Source: Argyresthia goedartella
Taxonomy: Eukaryota > Arthropoda > Insecta > Lepidoptera > Argyresthiidae
Length of the DNA: 64,000 nt
Assembly: GCA_949825045.1 (NCBI GenBank)
Contig: OX463820.1
Location: 13,280,501-13,344,500 of the forward strand
Direction: 5' to 3'
Shown here one piece after another: positions 1-10,216 of this stretch. The notes under the pieces are model-generated. The model ran no database searches, had not been told where the DNA came from, and was given only the letters and a program-made list of their open reading frames with translations. Each line of letters opens with the position of its first letter. Positions within the stretch are counted from its first letter, which is position 1. A program made the translations under genes and the position numbers.

Positions 1-1810
1 CGGGGCCCCACTGTGCCTGTAACCGATCAGGTAGGCAGCTATACGCCAGAGGGTCCCATTGTACAAATGGCCCACGCGCCGGTTCCATTGCCACCCTACG
101 ACGCCCCCCGAAGGGGGGTGGGCGTGAATTCAACCGTGGCCGCTCCATGAGCGGGGGGGACATCACATGCGACCGACGAGGACGAGGCGACGAGCGGGGC
201 GACAACTGAGGCGGCGTCCGAACCGCATCCGCATAGCTCGAAGGTGTCCCATGCCACCCGCCCGTTACGGCCTGCTCAACATACCCAATGTCCCGCTGAG
301 TCGGATGCTGAGTCGCAACCGAAAACTCAGGGCCCCCCATGTGATGACCCTGAGTGCAGCCCTGCACCCCTGGGTGGCTGCGCGCTTGTGGCCCCATTGC
401 CCGCTGAGTCGGATGCTGAGTCGCAACCGAAAACTCAGGGCCCCCCATGTGATGACCCTGAGTGCGGCCCTGCACCCTAGTACCGCCCTGTGCACGTGGG
501 GACATTGGCCCCTGAGTTGCGCTCCGAGTCGCAAACGAATTCTCAGGGCCCCATGCCGTGTCACCCTGGGTACGGCCCTGTGGTGGCTGTTGGCCGGACC
601 GGTTCATGCACAACAGATTGTTGTGGGCCCCACCACAATATCTGCACAATTTTGTGCGCGTGCAGTCCCTAGCCATGTGTGGCCCGAGGCACAGGAAACA
701 CCAGCTCCGCTGCTTGGCCATCCGGCGCCGTCCCTCAACCCTAAGTTCCCCGAACTTATTGCAATTGGCCACAGCATGGCCAATCTGCCTACAACATGGG
801 CAGGTCTCACTATGTGGGGTCAATGTACTCACAGTCCCATACGACTGCCGGTTGGTGCGGTCCTTCCTCGTCGGAGGGCCCCTACTCACAGCGCTCCCGG
901 CAGCTCTCTGTGGCTCCGAAGGATGGGTGACCGTCAACCCCAAATTCTCTGCCCGTCGAGCCTCCTCTTCCAAGAATCCGACCAAGTCGGAGAAGGCGGG
1001 CAGGTCCTCGGCCGACCTCCCGTGAGACTGTTCGAAACGAGTCTGCACGTCAGCGGGTAGGCGGGAAAGTACAATGTACAGCAGTAGGTACGACCATTCA
1101 CCAACCGGAAGTCCAAGATTCTCTAGAGCCTTGGTGACGGACAACAATGGGTTCAAAACCTCCGTCTGTATGGCCCCGACCTTGTTCACAACCGGGATAC
1201 TAAACAAACGGTTCAGTTGGGCATCGGCCAACCTCCGTTTGTTATGGTAACGTCTGACCAACAATTGTCTGGCCGTTTCATAGTTACCCTCCGTAACTGT
1301 CAAATGAGCAACCAGCTCCCTAGGCTCACCCCTCAATGCTGCCACCAGCTGAGCCATCTTGACAGACTTGGTAATGTCCGATCGCATGTGCACCAAACTG
1401 TCGAACAGATTGATGAAGCTCATCCATTCACCGGACACTCCGTCAAAAGTAGGCATAGTTATGGCCGGTAACCTGGACCCTGAACCCTGAAGCGGCAGAG
1501 GTGCTTCAATGTCACCACCATGGCTGGACTCGCGCTGTCTACGTATGTCCGCAGCCTTCTGCGTGATAGCAGCTGCCATCTCCATACATTGGTCGACATC
1601 CCCTAGCAACCGTGACAGCCTGTCAGGTGCGCAACCATCAACTGATTCCGCCTGCGCGGACAATTCGAGCACCCTGTTGTAACGTTCCTTAACGTCCATA
1701 GACCGCTCCAATACCACATCATGCCTATCTAAACGGTCTATCAGACCGTGTGCGGAGGAAAACCATCTGAGTTCCTTAGAAACACCCTTCTGTATTTCAG
1801 ATAACGACAT
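1..1810 (-). CDS. gag: BEL/Pao retrotransposon Gag, open at left edge
   Basis: Reading leftward from the ATG at 1810 I translated the frame to base 1 and met no stop in 603 codons, so it continues outside the window. Residues about 113-205 match the DUF1759-type gag core of BEL/Pao elements (motifs LFDSLVHMRSD, KMAQLV, LLVRRYHNKRRLADAQL). Three CCHC zinc knuckles follow: C337/C340/H345/C350, C371/C374/H378/C383 and C389/C392/H396/C401, expected to bind element RNA in the capsid. A Gln/Pro/Gly-rich tail holds a 36-residue tandem duplication. The start was chosen because it gives MSLSE, the same start as the second copy at 19988. The lack of stops suggests a young copy. Protease, RT and integrase should lie to the left, outside the window. 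Confidence 0.9.
   Translation of the reverse strand, partial: MSLSEIQKGVSKELRWFSSAHGLIDRLDRHDVVLERSMDVKERYNRVLELSAQAESVDGCAPDRLSRLLGDVDQCMEMAAAITQKAADIRRQRESSHGGDIEAPLPLQGSGSRLPAITMPTFDGVSGEWMSFINLFDSLVHMRSDITKSVKMAQLVAALRGEPRELVAHLTVTEGNYETARQLLVRRYHNKRRLADAQLNRLFSIPVVNKVGAIQTEVLNPLLSVTKALENLGLPVGEWSYLLLYIVLSRLPADVQTRFEQSHGRSAEDLPAFSDLVGFLEEEARRAENLGLTVTHPSEPQRAAGSAVSRGPPTRKDRTNRQSYGTVSTLTPHSETCPCCRQIGHAVANCNKFGELRVEGRRRMAKQRSWCFLCLGPHMARDCTRTKLCRYCGGAHNNLLCMNRSGQQPPQGRTQGDTAWGPENSFATRSATQGPMSPRAQGGTRVQGRTQGHHMGGPEFSVATQHPTQRAMGPQARSHPGVQGCTQGHHMGGPEFSVATQHPTQRDIGYVEQAVTGGWHGTPSSYADAVRTPPQLSPRSSPRPRRSHVMSPPLMERPRLNSRPPPFGGRRRVAMEPARGPFVQWDPLAYSCLPDRLQAQWGP
292..477 (-). repeat. 108-bp in-frame tandem duplication in gag
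   Basis: The segment at about 292-369 recurs at 400-477, offset 108 bp (36 codons), with very few differences. It lies in the low-complexity tail after the zinc knuckles and keeps the frame open. Confidence 0.85.
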
Positions 1811-2425
1811 GATCGGAACGATACTTACTCACAATTTGCAGTAACTCAATTTTATTGGACCCTCCAGTCTATAACCCAAACGAGGGAACCCTAAACTATA
1901 ACTTAAACAATGCTGTTTTCCTTAAACAATAGGAACCGAGTTTTATATCTATATAAATTCTGTAAATACAATTTAGTTTCCCTTTATCATTATAACACAC
2001 ACAGATAGTCAATATTAGTTCAAGTTATAAATTGCTATAAACTGAAAACAATGTAATAGCCTGCTATCAATAGATGTAACTACCTATGTTAACCAAACAT
2101 TCATTAGCATTACTAGACCACTAATAGATTGACTAACTGGTACTTCAATGCAAATTTCAATTCACCTACAATGTACCTAAGTTGAGTACCTACTATTCTG
2201 AGTCACATCTCAGTACAACTGGTCATTTAGGGAAAACTGTAATATCTGTCTGTCTACTACCAGCAATAGACTTATAGCTTACAATACTACCAATCTATGT
2301 GGATACAGGAACAACACCAAGTTAGCTAATAACCGCCTATACCTACAGATTGATAGTCCCAAATCGTGGGTTCCTGGAGCCCTTGACGGCTGCAAATCTC
2401 AGGAAACCACGCTCTGCTACCAAAA
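1811..2425 (-). other. BEL/Pao 5' leader with primer-binding-site-like start
   Basis: AT-rich, no supported coding frame; it separates the putative LTR from the gag ATG. On the minus strand it opens TTTTGGTAGCAGAGCG just after a CA end, so a primer-binding site starting TGG at 2422 is plausible. I could not assign the primer tRNA. Confidence 0.5.
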
Positions 2426-2886
2426 TGTTCAGGCTTCTCGGCACCTAATGACCTCGCAGGGGCCCATAGCTGCGAGGTAGCGTAGCTATCAGATGCCAAG
2501 AAGTGTGAACGTCGGCGATTCACCGAGCTAGTAATTATGAAGTCGATCTAACCTGGTCTGTGCTTCGGTCCCGTCAACCTCCTGTCTCTCTGCAAGGCCC
2601 GGGTGCACCCTAGGCTCTTCTTGGTAGACAGGTTCTTCAGCCAACCAGATATGACTGGCAGGCCAGCTTCGACGAGCACAGTGTTCCAACACAGGTTATG
2701 TTACGTGGGAAAAACCAATCGGCCACGTAAATGCGAACTTTATCTGGTTCGGGGAACCACAACACACTCAGCTATATAGACAATCCTGAGGGGAACCCGA
2801 ATACAATTCCAGATGGCTTACGATTTAATTTCAATGCCCTAATCAATACGCGTTACATTGTGAGGGCTTTCGTCTGTCAGTTGTCA
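2426..2886 (-). repeat. Putative 5' LTR of the BEL/Pao element
   Basis: On the minus strand this 461-bp stretch begins TGACAACTGA at 2886 and ends CTGAACA at 2426, giving TG...CA termini directly before the primer-site-like TGG. It contains a TATATAG box at about 2773-2779, fitting an LTR promoter. The partner LTR is outside the window, so the borders are inferred from termini and position only. Confidence 0.5.
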
Positions 2887-2899
2887 AAAAACTGCTAGG

Positions 2900-3927
2900 T
2901 TGGCAGCAACGTCAAATTCAAAATGGCCGTTCCGAAACCATCGATCGAATATCGATTTGGAATCGAACAAGTATAGTGTCTCAACTTCAAAAAATGAGTC
3001 AGTACAAACTCATGAGTGTAGTGTCTCGGGTTTTACCATCCACTTGTACAAAAATAATGATAAAGTTGTGCACTTCTACACTGGCCTAGAGAATTTTGAA
3101 AAAGTGATGCTTGTGTTTGACACTTTAGGGCAATGTGCTCATAATCTTACCTATTTTATGGACATCCTCCAAAGAACCTCAATGCATTCGAACAATTTTT
3201 CATTACCTTAATGATAGTACGGAGACATAAACCTTTCGAAGAAATTGCTATGATGTATCAAGTAACAACCAAACAAATCTATAATATATTTATCACTTGG
3301 GTCAGGTTCATTTCGCTGCAATGGAAAAATTTGGACTTGTGGTTAGACAGAGATAGCGTAAGAGCATACATGCCTTTAGATATTCATGATAAGTATCCAT
3401 CGACACGGGTTATACTTGATGCGACAGAAATCCCTATTAAAAAACCTAAACTACCTTTTGCGCAGCAAGTCACATTCGCTTCCTATAAAAACAGGAACAC
3501 CTTAAAGATCCTTATTAGAATTACTCGTAGTGGCTTCATTAGTTATGTGTCTCCATGCTATGGCGGCTCTGCTACTGATAGGCACGTTATAGAACGCAGT
3601 ACAATACTTAGTAGATTTGACTACAATGATGAAATAATGGTGGATAAAGGCTTAAATGTCCAAGACATTTTTGTTCCCTATGGTGTCAAAGTGAACATGC
3701 CATCTTTCTTCAAAAAAGGCAATCAAATTCTACCTCAGACACTTAGCTCCTCCAGAAAAGTGGCAAGCAAATGGGTTCATGTAGAAAGGGTTATTGGCTT
3801 GCTAAAGACATATAAGATTTTGACTCAAACTTTGAATCAAACAGAAATTGTGTTGTCGAGCGACATTGTGTTTATATGCGCAATGTTGGTTAATTTTAGG
3901 TCTAGCATAATAAATAAAGATGCTTAA
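2900..3927 (+). pseudogene. ISL2EU-type (PIF/Harbinger-related) DDE transposase, frameshifted
   Basis: Two overlapping frames form one decayed transposase. The first (2900-3211) carries the N-terminal part; the second (3211-3927) carries the DDE_Tnp_4 catalytic core. Catalytic landmarks are visible: ILDATEIPI (first Asp), SATDRHVIERS (second Asp) and HVERVIG (Glu). The usual DRG motif reads DKG. The conserved stretch NAFEQFFITLM lies in the second frame across the first frame's stop, so a single indel near 3175-3185 broke the gene. With the convergent YqaJ gene at 4329-4893 this is the two-gene layout of ISL2EU elements. Terminal repeats were not found. Confidence 0.8.
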
Positions 3928-4328
3928 ATGAATAGGTAAAATGAAGTTTTATTAAGCAACATCAATGATGTGTCGAAGGCCTCCTTTACACTTAGTTGTA
4001 CTTAGCTTTTACGTTTTGTATAGGCACTAGGGATTTAGATACAAATCACCCTCTTCTCTGCATTGCTGTTATGCTTTGTCCTATGAAAAGGGGTAATACA
4101 AAAAAAATGGGGTAATATACTAGGGTCATTATTTTTTATCATACAGAAATTTATTAACAAGGGCTTCCTTAAAGTAGTCATTATAAAACTTCTCTAACTT
4201 TTCGGTCAGAGTGTCGATAAGGGGGCGGAAGCCCCCTTACACTCCAACCCAAAAGTATGCATTTTCTCTTCCACTGCACATCATTTGCCCCTGTACTTGG
4301 TAGTAATAATTATGACTTTCATTTAATC
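3928..4328. other. Intergenic part of the ISL2EU element
   Basis: AT-rich gap between two convergent transposon genes. A perfect 8-bp stem with a 4-nt loop (AAGGGGGC / GCCCCCTT) lies at about 4219-4238. No coding frame is supported. Confidence 0.5.
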
Positions 4329-4893
4329 TTAATAATCCTGTCTTTTCACACAGGTATAAGTAGGGTACATTTTCTGGAGAATCTTTTGATTGCGTGCTGT
4401 GTATGGGCACTTAACTTCCAGTACACTACTTGCGCCCACTGATCCGTCTGGTGTGGAAGCTAGAAACTGTTTTTCTTTATGAATTATAATGCCACATTTC
4501 CTTGCAACCAGATTTGTTTTTACCTCAAACTGGTGCACAGCTTCAGCTTCATATCTCAGACCATGTTTGATTGCTGCAGTTGCCACATCCACATTTTTTA
4601 CTAAAGTTTTAGCCAGGTTTTTCATACTGCTGTTGCAGGATTTGATCTTGCCATAAATAAAACTATGAATCCTCGTGAGTCGTTCGTTCTCTTTTCCATT
4701 CGTTTTTATTTCGTCTTGTCTTTTCTTCCACTTGCTGGATTCCTTCTTCTGTGAGGATCATGTTTTCTAGGAATGCCTCTTCAGTAGTTTTTTCTAGGTA
4801 ATCATGATCCCCGAAAATGCTGGGTTTGTCTGCAGGTTTTATTATTGAGCCATTGGCATAGTCACTGTAGATGTGTTGTTGGACTGGCCACAA
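4329..4893 (-). pseudogene. YqaJ-like nuclease of ISL2EU element, frameshifted
   Basis: Frames at 4893-4663 and 4625-4329 together resemble the YqaJ/viral recombinase-family protein carried by ISL2EU transposons. Visible motifs are GLRYEAEAVHQFE, LASTPDGSV (the SPDG-type metal-site loop) and VLEVKCPY (the E-x-K motif of PD-(D/E)XK nucleases). The first frame stops at about 4663 while the neighbouring frame carries on, so an indel lies near 4680. The C-terminus ends early at 4329. Role in transposition is not established. Confidence 0.75.
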
Positions 4894-5720
4894 AAGTTTG
4901 TAATTTTATTTTTAAAATTACTTATATAACTTTCTGCAGATTCCGCTAGGAAAACAAAACATTGCGTACATAACCACAGGACAAACGGATTGAATTTAGA
5001 CAACATGACCAGCCACAGAACACAAATTATTGAATGAAGTCACCGATCACAGATCCATTTTTGAAAGCCACGTCGAATCAAACGCCGTCTGCCGTAGCTT
5101 TCAGAAGTATTTTTTTACTTTTTTTAGCTGTCAGAAAATCTCTCATTCCAGCTTCTCAAAGCGAATATAAGTTTGGAAAGCACGCAAAAAAAAATTACGC
5201 AAACAACTAACATGGTGGATATGACATACCTGGCCACACTCACGCCGGGTAACTATTATCTAATCTGTGGCCGGGTATACAAACACGCACTAAATTGCCG
5301 GTAAAAATCCAGCATTTCTGTTCAACTTTCTAAACTTTGAACCGACGACGACAGTAAATAGAAATCGCATGACCAATATTCGCGCCTTGAACGTTCGCGT
5401 TCCTCTCCTGGATCCCACAAACTGTCCCGAATTCACATGCTCTCTGCCTCGCATGTCATTTTTGACCTTTTTCCTTTAACTAGTCACGTTGCCAGGATTT
5501 AGCGCTGTTCAAATCGTCACCGACAAATCGTCCAGTGTATTTGTGAAACTTGTCTTTGTCTTGTCTTGTCTTTGTGCCCCAACTGTATAACCCGTGTTGT
5601 AACGTCACGTACAGACAATTACAAGAAGTTAAACGGAGAGAACTCTTTTCTTGCCTTCGGCGTCCCACACGCACACACCACATCTGAGGAATTACCTCGA
5701 ACCCCATAGCCTAGGTGACG
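4894..5720. other. Unassigned sequence, possible LTR/leader remnant
   Basis: The left part is AT-rich with no coding signal; the right end of the ISL2EU element must fall here but I see no terminal repeat. 5480-5707 has a 75-codon minus frame without recognisable domains; given its place beside gypsy debris it may be LTR or leader sequence. Confidence 0.3.
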
Positions 5721-5790
5721 CATCCGTGCCACCAAACGCTATAACTGGCCCCACGTTGGGCGCCAGTTATAGCGTTTGGTGGCACGGATG
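5721..5790. repeat. Perfect 29-bp inverted repeat, 12-nt loop
   Basis: Arms 5721-5749 and 5762-5790 are exact reverse complements. The loop CCCACGTTGGGC gives, on the minus strand, TGGCGCCCAACGTGGGG, which looks like an LTR-retroelement primer-binding site. A gypsy integrase remnant abuts to the right. Confidence 0.9.
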
Positions 5791-5927
5791 TGGCTATAGG
5801 TGTCATTAATACCCCATATCGCATCCGGTAAGATATCGTCCCAGTTATTCGTCGCCGCCGCCGTGTCACTGGAATCTGTGGCATCGAGTATGGTGCGGTG
5901 AGTCCCGTTTGCCATCGCGCTTATATC
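5791..5927 (-). pseudogene. Ty3/gypsy integrase fragment
   Basis: The minus frame has HRTILDATDSS then NNWDDILPDAIWGINDTYS, the spacing seen at the end of the integrase core in Ty3/gypsy polyproteins (NRT...W...LP...W.INNT). Only about 45 residues remain, fused to a LINE 3' end on the right and the hairpin on the left. Confidence 0.55.
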
Positions 5928-6475
5928 GGTATTAAAAATGGTTTTCTTGAAATGATATGTGGTTAAAGAAATATTGTCTATTTTTCTATTGATTTTATTA
6001 TACAGCAAAGGTCCAAGGAAAGGGAAGAATCTGTGAGCATAGGAGGCCCGGAAATGTCATGGTTTCAAAATGGTAAAGTAAACAAAGAGTTGTCTAACTA
6101 CACAGACTTCTAACTATAAGAACATTACATGACCTGAAAAGAAGTTCAGTAGGGTAAAAGAATGGACGGAAAGTGCAGACCTTTAAGATTACCCTTTGTG
6201 CTCTCTCCAAATATAAAGCGTGGTCTTGGGAGCTCCGCCCCACGACGTGATGCAGTATGCCAAAATAGATTGACAAAGTGCAAGGAGACACTTTCCATCA
6301 ATGTGCCGTCAGCAACATGTCGAAGGGTTTTGAAGACATATATTAGTTTTCGAATCCTACCAATCATCTCAATATGGGGTCTAAATCCAAGATTTTGATC
6401 TATTATTACCCCAAGATACCTAATGCTGGAGGTTTTTACCAGAGCAGGACATGAACACGAATTTAGAGATAGGTC
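5928..6475 (-). pseudogene. CR1/L2-like LINE reverse transcriptase C-terminus
   Basis: Two minus frames carry the tail of a non-LTR ORF2: RYLGVIIDQNLGFRPHIE, then KTLRHVADGTLMESV, LERAQRVILKV, FYPTELLF and FLGPLLYNKINRKI. An indel inside the 6146-6367 frame moves the reading to the neighbouring frame. No catalytic domain remains. Confidence 0.65.
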
Positions 6476-6527
6476 AGTTTATTATTATTATTATAAATGA
6501 TTATTATTATCATCTTAATATGCATAC

Positions 6528-6775
6528 CTAACATATATACCCGAAATCGGCGCAATGATTCGACAACAGTGAGCGTCTCGAGCTCATAACTATGGTATAT
6601 ACTTCTGTCCGACTCGTGACTCGGCTAATGTACATAACAGGCTTTAAAGTGCCGTCACTTTGTTGTTGTATTAGAATTCCTGCGATCCCTAGTTTGCATG
6701 CAACCGTGTGAATCAAAGTGGTCGAAGTAGGATCATATAAGTCCAAAAGTGGCTTTTTATATAACTTTTTCTTGA
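6528..6775 (-). pseudogene. Ty3/gypsy RNase H fragment
   Basis: Minus frame with PLLDLYDPTS, HTVACKLGIAGILIQQQSDG and KPVMYISRVTSRTE, matching the start of gypsy RNase H. The catalytic Asp expected in HTDAS is Val here, so it is inactive as well as truncated. A SINE head cuts it off at 6779. Confidence 0.7.
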
Positions 6776-6778
6776 TGC

Positions 6779-6870
6779 TCCGTGTTCTAATGGGTTTCAC
6801 GCTTGCTTCTCATACAGGAGATGCAGGTTCGATTCCTGACCATGTACCAATGAGATAATTAATGTCTTAT
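6779..6870 (+). mobile_element. tRNA-headed SINE family 1, truncated
   Basis: A-box region TCTAATGGGTTTCACGC and B-box GGTTCGATTCCTG, followed by the family body start ATGAGATAATTAATG. At least six other copies of this head or its body occur in the window. Confidence 0.75.
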
Positions 6871-7289
6871 GAAAATTATAATGACGTTGTAGGGCCAATC
6901 AACTAAAATAGTTTAGTATAAACCCACACTGCTGCCCCCACCATTTTTGATTGAAATACGCTAATTGTTTATAGTTACACACATAGTACGAAACTAATAT
7001 AACAATAGTATCTAACATTATTAGGCACTACGGAGAACTTGATTACGTTCTAGAAAATCTTTAGTTTCCATGAAATTTTATGGTACACGAAAAATTCGAG
7101 TTTACTAAATATTTAAAAATACTTGTAGCAAAGTAAATATGCTCTTCTACATAGTTTCGCTTTTGTTTCTATGTTGTAACGTGTTTGTATTCGTCGGTAC
7201 TACCAGGCAATGTTGTGTCGTATTTTCGGGAGAAAATTACACAATGCTTACGCGCTTGGTCCTGACTTGAGATGAGAAGTATATAATAG
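6871..7289. other. No feature seen
   Basis: AT-rich sequence without coding frame, terminal repeats or tandem structure that I can support. Confidence 0.5.
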
Positions 7290-7883
7290 AACAGCAGCCT
7301 TATGGCGTAACTCTCTGAAGTTCATAGCGTGTGTCTATGGTTCATCTCATGCTCATACAATTTCATCGATTGCGGGGTATCACCGAAGGCTTCTAGGGTT
7401 CATTCAATGAGCTTGGGTTTGGCCTCCATTATGATGCTACTTGCGTGATACCAATTTGACAGATGAAGCTGGTGCAAGGTGTCAAACGTAAAAGTCTATA
7501 TGAAGTTCATAGATCAGACGACTTACGCATTAAGGCTGCAGGTCTCGGCATTAGGTATTGTTTAATACTAGTCGGCACTCCGTAAGCGCCTGGGCGTGAT
7601 CCACCTAGTATCACGTACAAGCAGTACGCTAGGCGCGCGCCACCTGCAGCCTTAATGCGTAAGTCGTCTGATCTATGAACTTCATATAGACTTTTACGTT
7701 TGACACCGTGCACCAGCTTCATATGTCAAATTGGTATCACGCAAGTAGCATCATAATGGAGGCGAAACCCAAGCTCACAGAATTCTTCGGTGATACCCCG
7801 CAATCGATGAAATTGTATGAGCATGAGATGAACCATAGACACACGCTATGAACTTCAGAGGGTTACGCCATAAGGCTGCTGTT
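7290..7883. mobile_element. Foldback element with ~240-bp inverted arms
   Basis: Left arm 7290-7543 and right arm about 7642-7883 are reverse complements over nearly their whole length, with short indels and mismatches around 7385-7410, leaving a 98-bp spacer. The ends read AACAGCAGCCTTATGGCGTA and its complement. Inside each arm a related motif (CAGCCTTA-TGCGTAA) recurs, so each arm is itself bounded by imperfect copies of one end. No gene is present. Confidence 0.85.
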
Positions 7884-8062
7884 CCCAGCGGCGTACTCGT
7901 TGCGATGCATGCATCGAGTATCCGGCGGCCGCAACGTGTGTTCGGGATGTCCCGGAAGTGTTCGCCGTCGTCGCAGGACTCGGGAGCAGAGGAGATTCTG
8001 TGCTTCGTACGTTTCGTCGGAGGCGGGTGTGGGTGGGTGATTATTACTATCTTATTATACAT

Positions 8063-9365
8063 AGTCAGGTCATAAGTTCTGTCACATGTGCAATATGAAA
8101 TAATTTAGACATGTTTATTATTTATGTAAACATTTATATAGCAAAATGAACTTAATAAAACATAGATTCTTATGGTAATAAAGTTTATTCAAAATGACCC
8201 CCGCGATTTTGAATACAGGCCTTTATTCTGCGCGGCCAGTCGTCTATCGCAGCACGAACGAGGTCCATGTCAATATCGGCGGTTGCCTTAATCAAGGATG
8301 CCTTGAGTGACTCCAAATCAGGATGAGGCTTTGAGCAGGCCTTTTCCTCCAAGTGTTGCCATATCTTGTAATCTAACGGACTCAAATCTGGACTGGAGGA
8401 GGGCCAGTCTTCGTGCCGGATGAAGTCGATTTCACGCGCCGCCAGCCAGTCTTGTGTGCTTTTCGCTCTATGAGCTGGCGCAGAATCTTGTTGGAATACC
8501 CAGTGCCTGTTATTAAACATGGTATGAGAAACAGGTTCCACAAGGTTCTTGAGGACTGTATTTTGATACACAACTGCATTCGTTTTTACGCCTTTCTCAC
8601 AAAAATGTACCTCAGTTAAGCCCCAATAAGAGACTCCCAACCAAACCATGAGCGAGGATGGAAAATGACCTCGTTGGACACGCGGAATACGGTTGCTCGC
8701 TTCTTCACTGCTGTGTGCGTACACCTTATCATTTTGTTTGTTGTAACTCTCTTCCACGGTGAAAATTTTTTCATCCGAAAAAGGAATTTCCCGATGCTTT
8801 TTTTCCGCGTACCGCTTCAACAAAGCGCGGCATCTCTTCAGTCTCAGGTCCATTAAACGAGCGTCCAAACGATGTCCTGTTTTTCTTCGATATGCCCTAA
8901 GCCCTAAGTCTTCATTTAACACCCTTTTCACCGTGGTCCTGCTTAACCCCATCTGAAGGGCCAACAGTTTCTGCTTACGTATGGGATTTCTTTGAATTCG
9001 CGCCTTCACATCTTTTATCACTGCTGGAGTCCTAACAGAGCGAGGGCGGCCACTCCTTGACCTGTCATCTACACTAGAGTCTTCATTGTATCGTTTTATG
9101 GTACGATAAACGAATCTTTTGGTTATATTAAAAATTTTCAGTAAGTCGAAAATCTGAATTGGCGCGTAACCGCAACGATGCAACGCAATAACTGCGACAC
9201 GGTCTTCTTTAAGTGTCCACTCCATATTTAAAAATGAGGAAAATTCTAAAAAGTACACATTTTTATTTTCATGAAAAATTCGAAATTCGAATTCTATAAA
9301 CTTTTTTGTGGCCAGCGTTCTAAATTCAAAAGTTTTTATTGTGTGACAGAACTTATGACCTGACT
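8063..9365 (-). mobile_element. Full-length maT (DD37D) mariner-like transposon
   Basis: 1,303 bp bounded by perfect 24-bp terminal inverted repeats (8063-8086 and 9342-9365; left end AGTCAGGTCATAAGTTCTGT). If the TIR is read one base shorter, TA precedes the left end and TG follows the right, one substitution from the TA duplication of Tc1/mariner elements. It holds a single transposase gene. Confidence 0.9.
8185..9258 (-). CDS. maT-type mariner transposase
   Basis: 357 codons uninterrupted. An N-terminal paired helix-turn-helix region covers residues ~13-110 (the second motif opens after RSRSGRPRS), with the DDE domain from ~150. Catalytic residues sit in FSDEKIF, FQQDSAPAH and SPDLSPLDY; 37 residues separate the second and third Asp, which is the DD37D maT signature (classical mariner is DD34D). 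An internal ATG at MEWTLKED, 12 residues in, is the more usual start position for the family. Frame and TIRs are intact, so it could be active or recently so; activity is not shown by sequence. Confidence 0.9.
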   Translation of the reverse strand: MYFLEFSSFLNMEWTLKEDRVAVIALHRCGYAPIQIFDLLKIFNITKRFVYRTIKRYNEDSSVDDRSRSGRPRSVRTPAVIKDVKARIQRNPIRKQKLLALQMGLSRTTVKRVLNEDLGLRAYRRKTGHRLDARLMDLRLKRCRALLKRYAEKKHREIPFSDEKIFTVEESYNKQNDKVYAHSSEEASNRIPRVQRGHFPSSLMVWLGVSYWGLTEVHFCEKGVKTNAVVYQNTVLKNLVEPVSHTMFNNRHWVFQQDSAPAHRAKSTQDWLAAREIDFIRHEDWPSSSPDLSPLDYKIWQHLEEKACSKPHPDLESLKASLIKATADIDMDLVRAAIDDWPRRIKACIQNRGGHFE

Positions 9366-9524
9366 GTGTATATTACTGTATTCAAATCAAACCTAGTACT
9401 ACCCGGATGACACAGATATCACAGGTAACGTTTATAAATATACAATAAATCAATTATCGTATCACTAGCATAAAAGTTTTGTTATTCCTGTATACTTACA
9501 TACTAAATATATCCACAGATTTTG

Positions 9525-9640
9525 TCTCAAGGTCGTAAAACCCCTCCATCAACGCTTACTAAGCCAGCGTGATGGAGTATGGCTCGATCTTACTCGTACC
9601 GGGTAAAGGCCTCAGCCCCTTGATGGGGACATTAAGGAAC
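9525..9640 (+). repeat. Interspersed repeat fragment shared with 38480-38620
   Basis: GGTCGTAAAACCC, AGCCAGCGTG, TGGAGTA and GATCTTACTC occur in the same order here and at 38500-38600, where they form the tail of a SINE. The block resembles the 3' region of lepidopteran RTE-type LINEs. Confidence 0.55.
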
Positions 9641-9859
9641 TACATTTATATATTTTAAATTCGAAGCGGAGCTCTTTACAATTTTGAGCACATCTCAGGT
9701 AAACTGCATATTTTTTCAAGATAATGATAGGTCCTTTGTGAGAGCTGAGTAACAAGACTTTCGGTCATGTAACTTCTGTTTAACTATGGAAATTCTAAGT
9801 TATTTAGATTTAATACAAACACATTGAGAAACAAAGAAAACATTCAGTAGAATTTTATA

Positions 9860-10216
9860 GTTTATTATTGATTTTTGTACATAATTAACTATTTACATTT
9901 ATTTATTAGTCAATTAGTACCTCTAATACTGAAGAGTTTTCTGACGGTTGATTAAAAACAAAATGTGGCATCCAAAAAGATCGCTACGTGACGTGAGAGA
10001 ATTGCCGCCTGTATCCTGCGGTTCGAAATGATGAAAATGTGTTAGCGCCGTGCGAGCTTGGGACTACACAATTCAGACCACAGTACAAATTTGAAATGTA
10101 ACAATTTCTACTCTGTTGGTACACCAGCGAGAATTCAACGACGACATCTGTCGAGCTGTCAGAAAACTTCTCCTTACCGCTTCGCGTGAATGGTGTTTGC
10201 GAAAAGCACTACAGCA
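9860..10216 (-). other. Probable Asterix 3' UTR
   Basis: Noncoding sequence after the Asterix stop. Minus-strand AATAAA signals lie at 9902-9907, 9898-9903 and 9861-9866. The exact cleavage site is not determinable. Confidence 0.5.

Noticed and set aside
167..1060. 297-codon plus-strand frame
   Set aside because: Antisense to the BEL gag frame; its Arg/Pro-rich product follows from the GC-rich gag tail.
4219..4238. Rho-independent terminator
   Set aside because: Stem-loop shape is right but this is eukaryotic transposon DNA and no T-run follows.
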